DNA from: an uncultured Lautropia sp.
Lineage (GTDB): Bacteria > Pseudomonadota > Gammaproteobacteria > Burkholderiales > Burkholderiaceae_E
Length of the DNA: 14,528 nt
Direction: 5' to 3'
Assembly: GCA_938046755.1 (NCBI GenBank)
Contig: CALIXC010000007.1
Coordinates: forward strand, 1-14,528
Position numbers and translations under genes: made by a program. This document shows, one piece after another, positions 1-7,600 of this stretch; positions within the stretch are counted from its first letter, which is position 1, and each line of letters starts with the position of its first letter. Below the pieces are notes generated by a model that was not told the DNA's origin, ran no database searches, and saw nothing but the letters and a program-made list of their open reading frames with translations.

Positions 1-403
1 AATGTCGCCTTGTCCTGCATCCTGTTCCGTGGCGCGCCGGTTTGCGGGACTTGTTCAGAGGATCCTTTGTGTTGATGGCGCAGACGCATTTTTCAATGCT
101 TCAGCAGAATAATGCCACCACAGCAGACATGATGAAGACTCTTCATACTCTGGATCAGGAATGATCCTAGTAGCGACCGCCTCCCATTCGATACATGATT
201 TAAAGCCCTACGATCAGGCAGATCTACAAAGAATGTATCGTTTTGTTTAGACTTTCTGGAAGGGCGGCACAGCATTCAGTCGCTGACAAGAGGCAGGAGC
301 CACGCACGCCGGAAAGCGCTATCAAGGATCAGGTTTTCCTGATGAACTTGGATTGGACCGGCCTCCGGCGTGTCCGTTGGCTGCAACTGTATAAATCCCC
401 GTA
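1..403. other. Gene-poor, lower-GC stretch
   Basis: No convincing gene is seen here. The base composition is clearly less GC-rich than the rest of the window. One open frame enters from the left edge on the plus strand (frame 3) and stops at TGA 162-164. It could be the last ~53 codons of a gene outside the window, but it has no recognisable motif. A 92-codon plus-strand frame (243-521) runs antisense through the lipoprotein gene and resembles nothing known. An 8-bp inverted repeat (CGATACAT at 189-196, ATGTATCG at 233-240) and a hairpin at 323-350 are the only structures noted. Confidence 0.4.
323..350 (-). terminator. Hairpin downstream of the lipoprotein gene
   Basis: ATCAGG-TTTT-CCTGAT (328-343) forms a perfect 6-bp stem. 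It is extended by CAAG (323-326) pairing with CTTG (347-350) across a small internal loop. It lies about 55 bases downstream of the lipoprotein stop on the minus strand. There is no run of T after it, so a terminator role is only a guess. Confidence 0.25.
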
Positions 404-739
404 TCAGCAACGACCTGCTGCTTTCAGGAGTGCGTTGCAATTGGCGTTACCTTCCGATGATGAGTTGTTGTCTTTTTTGACGGAATTACTTCCAGAGCAA
501 AGAGCATCAGACGTGCCATAGGCAGCTACGTAGCATTGATAGGATTTGTCGTCGATGTTGGCCACGAACCGAACACTGTCCATATCGCCCCTGCGGTTGG
601 TGATCTTGACTTGATCGGGGGTCGTATTGAGCGCGAACGCGGCTTTCTCCTGAAGGGATGCGTCCGAGATGACTGCGTTGCTGACCGTACCGCAACCTGC
701 CAAGGCCAGCATGGCGCTGATAAGTAGAGCTTCCTTCAT
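404..739 (-). CDS. Small putative lipoprotein, function unknown
   Basis: The 111-residue protein starts with a short lipoprotein signal: Met-Lys-Glu, a hydrophobic stretch, and the lipobox LAGC with the acceptor cysteine at residue 16. The start is set by an excellent GAGGAGG ribosome site about 8 bases upstream of ATG 739-737; the longer open frame upstream of it has no such site. The mature part has four more cysteines (69, 81, 101, 111), possibly two disulfides, and a polar Lys/Asn/Ser linker around residues 88-98 before the last cysteine pair. I do not recognise a named family. Its codons are less GC-rich than those of the downstream genes, which could mean transfer or weak selection. Expected location is the inner leaf of the outer membrane or the inner membrane, after LspA processing. 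Confidence 0.75.
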   Translation of the reverse strand: MKEALLISAMLALAGCGTVSNAVISDASLQEKAAFALNTTPDQVKITNRRGDMDSVRFVANIDDKSYQCYVAAYGTSDALCSGSNSVKKDNNSSSEGNANCNALLKAAGRC

Positions 740-780
740 GATACTAACCTCCTCTGATGAGCAAGACAAAGGCCTATTAT

Positions 781-795
781 CCTGTATGTGACAGG
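781..795. promoter_or_regulatory. Short inverted repeat in the lipoprotein upstream region
   Basis: CCTGT-ATGTG-ACAGG is a 5-bp inverted repeat 42 bases upstream of the lipoprotein start. It partly overlaps a minus-strand GATAAT (776-781) that could be a -10 box. TTGAAA at 802-807 is a possible -35, but the 20-base spacing is long. It could be an operator; nothing more can be shown. Confidence 0.25.
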
Positions 796-849
796 AACGG
801 GTTTCAATGACCGTGTACTTGATGCAGCCGATGTCGCCCGTATACCCGT

Positions 850-873
850 GCCTTTCCGAGAAACCCGAAAGGC
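850..873 (-). terminator. Hairpin directly after bluB
   Basis: GCCTTTC (850-856) and GAAAGGC (867-873) form a perfect 7-bp stem with a 10-base loop. The stem begins at the base next to the bluB stop codon. No T run follows on the minus strand, so it may be a weak terminator or an mRNA-stabilising 3' hairpin separating bluB from the lipoprotein gene. Confidence 0.4.
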
Positions 874-1497
874 TTATCTTGCCTCCCACACCATCGGCAC
901 ATTTTCCTGCCACCCCAGCCGATGCAACAGTGGCTGGTCGTCATGAAACAGCGGCCAGCCAATGCACAGATAGAGGCTGAAGCGCCAGGAGGCTGGCGTC
1001 TGGAATAGTGCCTCCATCGCCTGCGGGTCGAGAATCGACAGCATGCCCACGCCCAGCCCGTGCGCACGGGCTGCCAGATTCAGATTTTGAATGGCCATGG
1101 CCGTACTCTGTTCCAGCGTCTGCGGCATGCTGTGGCGGCCCAGACCATGGCCGGCCGCCGGAGCCGTTTCGGTGAACACCGCCAGCTGCAGTGGGGCGGC
1201 CTCCAGACCATGCAGCTTCAGCTGCCGGTAGCGTTCCTGTCGTGTCGTGGGCTGTGCCGCCAGCGCCTGTGCATTGGCCTGGTCGTGTAGCGCCTGCACC
1301 GCCTGCCGCAGGTCGGCATTTTCCACCTGCAGCACGCGCCACGGCCGGGCATTGCCCACCGAAGGCGCCAGCGACATCGATTCCTTCAGCACATGAAGCA
1401 ACGCCTCGGGCACCGGGTCTGGCCGGAAATGCCGCACGTCGCGCCGCCAGCGCATCAGCCGCTGCAGGTTCTGGCGTTCGTCGTCAGAGAACTCCAT
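874..1497 (-). CDS. bluB: 5,6-dimethylbenzimidazole synthase (BluB)
   Basis: BluB consumes reduced FMN with oxygen to make 5,6-dimethylbenzimidazole, the lower ligand of vitamin B12; it is a cytosolic member of the nitroreductase fold. The 207-residue length fits the family. Signature parts seen are RRDVRHF (residues 18-24), APSVGNARPWR (44-54), the AIQNLNLAARAHGLGVGMLSILDP stretch (about 135-158), and a C-terminal GWQENVPM like the usual GW-x-x-R/N-x-P end. Asp20 and Ser154 fall where the family places its catalytic Asp and Ser (Asp32 and Ser167 in the Sinorhizobium enzyme, from memory). AAGGA lies 9 bases before the ATG. It follows the broken NfsA-like gene by 41 bases in the same direction. 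No other cobalamin gene and no visible cobalamin riboswitch are present, so it probably serves salvage or completes a pathway encoded elsewhere. Confidence 0.88.
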   Translation of the reverse strand: MEFSDDERQNLQRLMRWRRDVRHFRPDPVPEALLHVLKESMSLAPSVGNARPWRVLQVENADLRQAVQALHDQANAQALAAQPTTRQERYRQLKLHGLEAAPLQLAVFTETAPAAGHGLGRHSMPQTLEQSTAMAIQNLNLAARAHGLGVGMLSILDPQAMEALFQTPASWRFSLYLCIGWPLFHDDQPLLHRLGWQENVPMVWEAR

Positions 1498-1538
1498 GTC
1501 ATAGGATCCTTGAGCCGAGGCATCCAGAAATCCGAGCT

Positions 1539-2314
1539 TCAGGCGTTTTGCCCCTTCAGCGTTTCGCCTGACTCCTCCGGCTGCGTCAGCAGGCCCTGGT
1601 CACGCAGCAGCTTCGTGTTGCGGGGCGCGTATTCCTGGCTGTAGTAGCGGGCAAATTTCTCACGGAACGGGAACTTCTCACGCTTCTCGCCAAAGGCCGT
1701 CATGGTGGCTTCGTAATTGGCCAGTGCAGTCGACAGAACGTCATCCGACGGATAGCGGTTTTCGGCCACAACGGCCTGCTGCGGAAGGCGAGGTTTCACC
1801 TGCATCTCCACCGCCGGCATGCCGATGCACAACCCGAACAGCGGATAGGTGTGGGCTGGCAGCCTCAGCCATTCGGTCAGCTCGGGTGCGATCAGGCGGA
1901 TGCCACCGGTGAAGCAGGTGCCAAGGCCCAGGCTTTCGGCGGCGACCACGGCATTCTGCGCCGCCAGTGCCGCGTCGGTGACCAGCGTGATCAGCATCTC
2001 GGGCGTGCCCGCGGCCGCAAAGCTTCCGCCGGCGGCCTGGCTGCACAGCATGGCCCGCCGGGCATCGGCCACGAAGATCCAGTATTCGCCGCAGGTGCCG
2101 ATCTGCGGGTTGCTGGGTTGGGCTGCAACGATCTTCTGGCGCAATGCCGGATCGGTGATGCGGATGATGGTGTAGTGCTGGCCATTCATCCACGAGGGGG
2201 CCTGGCGGGTGGCATCCAGGATGGCCTGCACCTGCTCGGCCGGGATTCTGTGCGCGCCGGATCGAACTGGCGATAGGTGCGATGCTCACGCAGGGTCTGG
2301 AGAACAGGATTCAT
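1539..2314 (-). pseudogene. NfsA/FRP-type NADPH nitroreductase, frameshifted
   Basis: The main open frame (down from 2231) matches NfsA-type oxygen-insensitive nitroreductases / NADPH-flavin oxidoreductases: APSWMNGQHYTIIRITD, an AAESLGLGTCFTGGIR segment, PLFGLCIGMPA and KPRLP, in family order. It lacks the expected N-terminal flavin-binding helix. That helix is present in another frame: ATG 2314 reads MNPVLQTLREHRTYRQFDPA and then goes out of frame at a GCGCGC tract (2252-2257). Removing two bases there gives FDPA-HRIPAEQVQAILDA, a smooth continuation and a 257-residue protein of normal length. As given, the ATG frame ends after 42 codons; initiation at an internal GTG (2231) would give a 230-residue protein without the helix. 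The cause may be a true mutation, slippage in the GC repeat, or a sequencing error. It precedes bluB, to which it is distantly related by fold. Confidence 0.75.
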
Positions 2315-2519
2315 GGGCTGATGCGTTCCAGAGAATGGGGGATCGATTTATGCAGGTGCGACAGGCCGGACGCGAAGACCGACCACGCTACCCGATCCTG
2401 TCATGATACCCGCTGGCCTCTGACCTGCCGTCTGATGGCAGCAGAAAGCAGGGCACTGTCTCGTCCAATGGACTGAACAGCGCCTGGGCATGGCGTAGTG
2501 CCGATCGCTCAGAGCCCTG

Positions 2520-3353
2520 TCAGTTTGTCGTCAATCCCCCATCCACGACCAGCACGGTACCGGTGATCCATCCCGCCGTGGCTGATGCAAGGAATACGGC
2601 AGCCTGACCGATGTCCTCAATGCGGCCGATGCGCTGCAGCGGGTAGATGGTCCGGATCATGTTGTGGAATGCCTGTTGTCCTTCTACGGGCATGGTCTGC
2701 AGGTTGTGCTGAAGCTGCGGTGTTTCCACGCTGCCGGGCGCGATGGCATTGACGCGAACGCCCAGGTGTCCCACCTCGAAAGCCAGTGCTCGGGTAAAGG
2801 CATTCATGGCACCCTTGGTCATCGAATAGGCGGTGGTGGTGCGGCCCGGCAGCATCCGGTGCGCAAAATACGAGGAGATGTTGATGACATTCCCCTGGGC
2901 GCTGACCAGGGCAGGCAGCAGCCTTTGCGTGAGGAAATAGGGTGCCTTGACGTTGAGATGGACGTGCTGGTCGAACAGCGCTTCATCCGTGTCTGTAAAG
3001 GCAGCGAAGCGGCCGATGCCGGCGTTGTTGACCAGCACGTCCACGTGTGGCCAACGTGCCAGCACGGCGTCTGCCACGTGCTGCACCTGCTCCGGATGCT
3101 GCAGATCGGCCTCAAGCAGATGGATCCTGGGCGGCTGGTCATGTGACGTCTGTCCGGTGCTCATCAGTTCATGACGGGCAGCCTCCAGTTTCTGGTGGCT
3201 GCGGCCGATCAGGATGAGGCTTGCACCGACGTGGACGAAGGCCTGCGCAATGCCGAAGCCGATGCCTTCGCTGCCGCCGGTGATGACGGCATGTTTCCCT
3301 TCCAGGAGGCGCGGCCTGGCATTGATGGCCGATGGCGTGTTTGAGCTCTGCAT
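2520..3353 (-). CDS. SDR-family NAD(P)-dependent oxidoreductase
   Basis: This is a classical short-chain dehydrogenase/reductase of 277 residues. Cofactor-binding TGGSEGIG is at 25-32, NNAG at 109-112, the active-site Asn at 134, Ser at 160/161, and the catalytic Tyr176-x-x-x-Lys180 pair is intact. The C-terminal AVFLAS...ITG...VDGG block is typical of the FabG-like group. The start was chosen at 3353 because AGGAG lies 8 bases upstream; an open frame extends 11 codons further without support. The substrate cannot be told. It resembles FabG/glucose-dehydrogenase-like SDRs more than EntA, so I do not assign it to dihydroxybenzoate synthesis. It is divergent from the LysR gene, which often controls such a neighbour. 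Confidence 0.88.
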   Translation of the reverse strand: MQSSNTPSAINARPRLLEGKHAVITGGSEGIGFGIAQAFVHVGASLILIGRSHQKLEAARHELMSTGQTSHDQPPRIHLLEADLQHPEQVQHVADAVLARWPHVDVLVNNAGIGRFAAFTDTDEALFDQHVHLNVKAPYFLTQRLLPALVSAQGNVINISSYFAHRMLPGRTTTAYSMTKGAMNAFTRALAFEVGHLGVRVNAIAPGSVETPQLQHNLQTMPVEGQQAFHNMIRTIYPLQRIGRIEDIGQAAVFLASATAGWITGTVLVVDGGLTTN

Positions 3354-3478
3354 GAATGGATCTCCTCGTGAGTCTTTCCGGGGCATCGGCAGGAAACGGA
3401 TTCCTGCATTGTCGGATCCGGAGGGGTCAGGGGCTCAACGACTTTAGTGCCGTTCATTCATCGACAGAAGCGGCATTT

Positions 3479-3507
3479 TTGACAGTCACGGATCGTTTTT
3501 GCACACT
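3479..3507 (+). promoter_or_regulatory. Possible promoter for the LysR-type gene
   Basis: A perfect TTGACA (3479-3484) is followed after 17 bases by CACACT (3502-3507), a poor -10 box. The region lies between the divergent SDR and LysR genes, where LysR autoregulation would act. The weak -10 fits an activator-dependent promoter, but this is an inference. Confidence 0.35.
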
Positions 3508-3510
3508 TTG

Positions 3511-3531
3511 GGAGCAGGGAGCAGGGAGCAG
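3511..3531. repeat. Three tandem copies of GGAGCAG
   Basis: The 7-bp unit GGAGCAG occurs three times without interruption, just after the putative -10 box and 12 bases before the first possible ATG (3543) of the LysR gene. The repeat is purine-rich and GGAG-containing, so it might also act as a ribosome site. Tandem heptamers can change copy number by slippage. Confidence 0.85.
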
Positions 3532-3584
3532 GGGCAAAGGGCATGGCAGCCTTCATGCGCCTTCCGGGCCACGACACACCGAAC

Positions 3585-4490
3585 ATGAATCTCGACTGGA
3601 ACGACGTGCTGCATTTCGTGACACTGGCGCGGCACCAGACGCTCACGGCGACGGCCGAGGCGCTGGGCGTGCAGCACAGCACGGTGTCGCGGCGCATCGC
3701 ACGCCTGGAGCGGACTCTGGGTCTGCGGCTCTTTCACCGCATGGGCAAGCGCCATTGGCTCACGGAAGACGGACAGCGCATTCATGAGCATGCCTGCGAG
3801 CTGTACAAGGACATGCAGGGGCTGCAACGGCTGGCCCATGAGCAGGCCACGCATGTGGGTGACGTGGTCGTCTCGGCTCCGCCCGTCATCCTGCGCCACT
3901 GCCTGATGCCGCATCTGCCGGTCCTTTTCAGACGGGATGGAGGGAAGCTGCGTGCTGGCCCGAAAGGCTCCGTCGTACAGGGTCTCAGCCCACAGAGTCG
4001 CATCCGTCTCGTCCTGCAGGGCAGTGCAGACCTGAGTGATCTGCACGGACGCCAGGCCGACATCGCATTGCGGCTGGTGCGCCCGCGCCAGAACGATCTG
4101 GTGGTGCAGCGCCTACGTAGCATCCGCTTCGGCTTCTTTGCGCACCCTGGCTATCTGAAGCGGACTGCCCGGCAGCGGTGGGCGTTCCTGATGCTCTCCA
4201 CCATCAATCCGCAGCAGAAATGGGCAGCGCAAATCATCGGCGAGGCCGATACCCTGTTGTGCTGCAATGATTTCGAGCTGATCCGGCAGGCTGCCAGGCA
4301 GCAGATGGGCATCGGTTTTCTGCCGCACGCCTGCGTGCAGCCCGATGACGATCTAGTGCCGGTGGTGGTGAATGGCCGTTCGCCCGAGGTGCTGGAAGAG
4401 ACCCTGTACCTGGTGATGCACGAGGACGTGCGGCACTCTCCCCGGGTACGGGCGGTGGTAGATTTTCTGGTGTCGGTATTGGCAGGGTGA
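3585..4490 (+). CDS. LysR-family transcriptional regulator
   Basis: A typical LysR N-terminal winged helix is present: MNLDWNDVLHFVTLARHQT, then ALGVQHSTVSRRIARLE as the recognition helix and LGLRLF. The start at ATG 3585 gives 301 residues and puts the MNLDW opening where relatives of this subgroup start; ATG 3543 in the same frame would add 14 residues and has a purine-rich (GGGGCAAAGGG) upstream region, so it remains possible. The effector domain keeps GRQADIALRL and GIGFLPH, but it seems to have about 18 extra residues (roughly residues 116-135) after LPVLFRR and a shortened second half compared with the family. It is divergent from the SDR gene, its most likely target, and convergent with the NRPS gene. 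Confidence 0.88.
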   Translation: MNLDWNDVLHFVTLARHQTLTATAEALGVQHSTVSRRIARLERTLGLRLFHRMGKRHWLTEDGQRIHEHACELYKDMQGLQRLAHEQATHVGDVVVSAPPVILRHCLMPHLPVLFRRDGGKLRAGPKGSVVQGLSPQSRIRLVLQGSADLSDLHGRQADIALRLVRPRQNDLVVQRLRSIRFGFFAHPGYLKRTARQRWAFLMLSTINPQQKWAAQIIGEADTLLCCNDFELIRQAARQQMGIGFLPHACVQPDDDLVPVVVNGRSPEVLEETLYLVMHEDVRHSPRVRAVVDFLVSVLAG

Positions 4491-4585
4491 TATCGGCGTA
4501 TCGTTACCCGCTGTCCGGTGGCATGAAGGCCCTCCGGGCAATGCGCCAAGGCCGCGGACTTTCGGGTTGCCGGCATCGGGGTTGC

Positions 4586-4615
4586 GCCCTGCCGCAGGGC
4601 AGCCCGCAAGGCTGC
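4586..4615. terminator. Two adjoining hairpins between convergent genes
   Basis: GCCCTG-CCG-CAGGGC (4586-4600) and GCAGCC-CGCAA-GGCTGC (4599-4615) are two perfect 6-bp stems sharing two bases. They lie between the stop of the LysR gene (plus) and the stop of the NRPS gene (minus), where a two-way transcription stop would be expected. Neither is followed by a T run. The two stems could be alternatives to each other. Confidence 0.35.
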
Positions 4616-4651
4616 GTGCCCGCTGTGTGGCCTGGTCTGCCGACCCGCGCC

Positions 4652-7600
4652 TCAGCCCTGTTCCTTGCCTGCCAGCGCCTCTTCCAGCACGGGCAGCCAG
4701 TGCGCCAGCGCTGCCTCGCCCGGGATGTGGGCATGCAGGCTGGGCACGTCGTGCACGGCCAGGCTGTTGGTCCACGGCGTCCACATGTCGGGGCGCAGGT
4801 TCTCGCCCACGTGGTCCAGCGCAGCTCGGAAGTACAGCAGCTCGCCGCTGTAGCGCTGGTGATGGTGGTTCTTGACCAGCGTGTTGCTCCAGCCCACGGC
4901 CCCGAAGATGCCGTGCAGCTGCGCATCGGTCAGGTCGCCCAGCGGGTGCTTCTGCGCACGCAGGAAGCCGATGACCCGCTCGCGTGTCAGCGGCCCGTCG
5001 GCGGCCAGCACGTCCGGATCCTGGCCGGCGATGTGCAGGATGGCGCGCCAGACGTCGTGGGCCTCGGCCGGTGCCCGATCACGCCAGGCGTCAGCGGGGT
5101 AGGCGTCCAGCAGGCAGACCACGCCCACGCGGGCGTGTCGGGCTTGCAGCTGGCAGGCGATTTCCTGCGCCAGGATGCCGCCGGTGGACCACCCCAGCAG
5201 GTGATGGGGGCCGCCGGGCTGCATCTGCAGGATGAGGTCGGCATAGTGCGCGGCCAGCGCCTGCAAGCTGGGATAGCGCGCGTGCTCGCCCGTCAGGGCC
5301 GGGGATTGCAGGCCGACCACCGGACGGTCGCCTGACAGCCGCCGTGCCAGCAGCCCGTAGCACCAGGCCAGACCACCCGCGGGATGGATGCAGAACAGGG
5401 CCGGCGAAGGGCTTCCTTGTGCAGCGGATGCGCGGTTGGCGGGATCAGCCTCCTGTCCCATGGCAGCGTTGATGGTGTTGGTCGGCAGATCGCCCCGCAG
5501 CCGGAAGATCGGTCCGAAGCCGGCCGAGGCGGCATCAGCCTCGCGGCGCTGCAAGCGCTCGATCCAGGCAGCCAGCCGACCCACTTCCGGGTGCTCGAAG
5601 ACGGCGCCCAGCGTGAGTTCGACACCGCACTGGTCGCGCAGCCGCGCTGCCAGCCGCGTGGCCAGCAGGGAATGGCCGCCCAGCATAAAGAAATCGTCTT
5701 CCACGCCGGGCTGTTCGGACAGCCCGAGAATGTCGGCAAAGGCGGCGGCCACCTGCTTTTCCTGGGGTGTGCGGGCGGGCGTGCGCGCCTGCACGGCAAA
5801 GACCGGGGCGGGCAGCGCCTTGCGGTCCATCTTGCCGCTGGCGTTGATGGGCAGCGCAGCCATCAGCACGACGGCCGAAGGCACCATGGCGGCCGGCAGC
5901 AGGGTGCGGGCGTGGTCCAGCAGCTGCTCGGCCAAGGCTTCGTCGGTGATGACGACTGGCTGCGGTTCGGCGTCGCTCTGCGGCACCACGTAGGCTACCA
6001 GTCGCTGACCGCCCTGGTCGTCGATACGGGCGATGACGGCTACCTGGCGGCACTGTGGGTGGGTGGAGAAGGCGGCCTCGATCTCGCCCAGCTCGATGCG
6101 CTGGCCGCGCAGCTTGACCTGATGGTCCAGCCGGCCGCGGTATTCCACCGCCCCATCCCGTCGCCAGCGCGCCAGGTCGCCACTGTCGTACAGACGGCGG
6201 GGCGTGTCTTCCGCGCCGAAGCCGGGATGCAGGATGAAGCGGGCCTCGGTCAGGTCCGGGCGACCCAGGTAGCCATCAGCCAGCTGATGGCCGCCCAGAT
6301 ACAGGGTGCCGGTCACGCCGGGGGGCACCGGACGCAGGCAGTCGTCCAGAATGTACAGGCCCGTGTTCCAGACCGGGAAGCCGATGGGGATCGGGTCGCT
6401 GTGGTCGGTTTGGCCGGCATCCCAGAAGCTCACGTCCACGGCCGCCTCGGTGGGGCCGTACAGGTTGTGCAGCGCCGACTGCATGCGGGCATGGAAGCGG
6501 TCGCGCAGGGTCGCGGGCAGGGCTTCACCGCTGCAGAAGACGGCGTTCATCTGCAGGCCTTCGCTGGCCGGTTCGTCCAGGAAGGCGGCCAGCATGGAGG
6601 GCACGAAGTGCACCACGTCCACGCCTTCCTGGTGGATCAGTGCGGCCAGCGCCTGCGGGTCGCGGTGCAGGTCGGGCTCGGCTACCACCAGCGGGGCGCC
6701 GCACAGCATGGGCAGGAACAGCTCCCAGACCGACACGTCGAAGGTGTAGGGCGTCTTCTGCAAGAATCGGTGCTGTGGGCCGAAACTGTAGTGTTCCTTC
6801 ATCCACAGCAGCCGGTTGACGATGGCACGGTGGCTGACCACCACGCCCTTGGGCTCACCGGTACTGCCCGAGGTGTAGATGACGTAGGCGGGGTCTGCGG
6901 GCTGCACGACGGGCAGTTTGATGGCCGACGGCGGGTCGGCCGCATCCGGTGCGGCCTCGGTTGCCGAACACCCGGGTTGCTGAGGAGCGAACAGCGCCGA
7001 CACGTCGACCGAGACCACTTCCGCGCCCTCCAGCAGGGTGCGCGTGGTCTCGTTCACCACCACGGTGCGGGGCTGCGCAGCCGTCAGGATGCGCTGGATG
7101 CGCGCTGCCGGTTGTTCGATGTCCAGCGGCAGGTAGGCGGCGCCGGCACGCTGGATGGCGTGCAGGCTCATCACCATGCGCGGGCTGCGGGGCAGGGCCA
7201 CGGCCACGATGTCGCGTGGTTTCACGCCGGCCTGCACCAGGCGGCGGGCGGCTGCATCCACCTGGGTGTCGAAGGTGGCGTAGTCCAGGCATTCGTCCTG
7301 CATGCGCAGGGCCTCGCCGCTGGCATGCTGCTGGCTGGCCTGCTGCACCAGCGCTACCAGCGTGGTGTCCGGCACCGGGTGGGCGGTGTCGTTGACGCCC
7401 GCCACCCAGTGGCTCAGTTCCTCGTCGTGCAGGGTCTGCACGGGGCGCAGGGTGTCGGCCTGTAGGGCGGCACGCAGGAAGGCCAGCAAGCGTGCCGGGT
7501 GCCGACCGATCTCCTCGGCAGCGTATAGACGCGGGTTGGCTTCCACCTGCAGGCGCATGCCGCTGGCATCGGGCGCAGCGCGCACGTTCAGGTTGAAGTC

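Noticed and set aside
2315..2519. Cobalamin or FMN riboswitch upstream of the nitroreductase-bluB pair
   Set aside because: I looked for the conserved B12 box and the RFN element on the minus strand and saw neither; the gap shows no convincing structure.
2520..3353. SDR gene as EntA (2,3-dihydro-DHB dehydrogenase)
   Set aside because: The SDR core is generic, it is separated from the siderophore genes by a convergent LysR gene, and the protein reads more like FabG-type reductases. Not fully excluded.
5384..7465. A 693-codon open frame on the plus strand
   Set aside because: It is antisense to the NRPS gene, whose domains are all intact; the long frame is a by-product of high GC content, and its translation resembles no protein.
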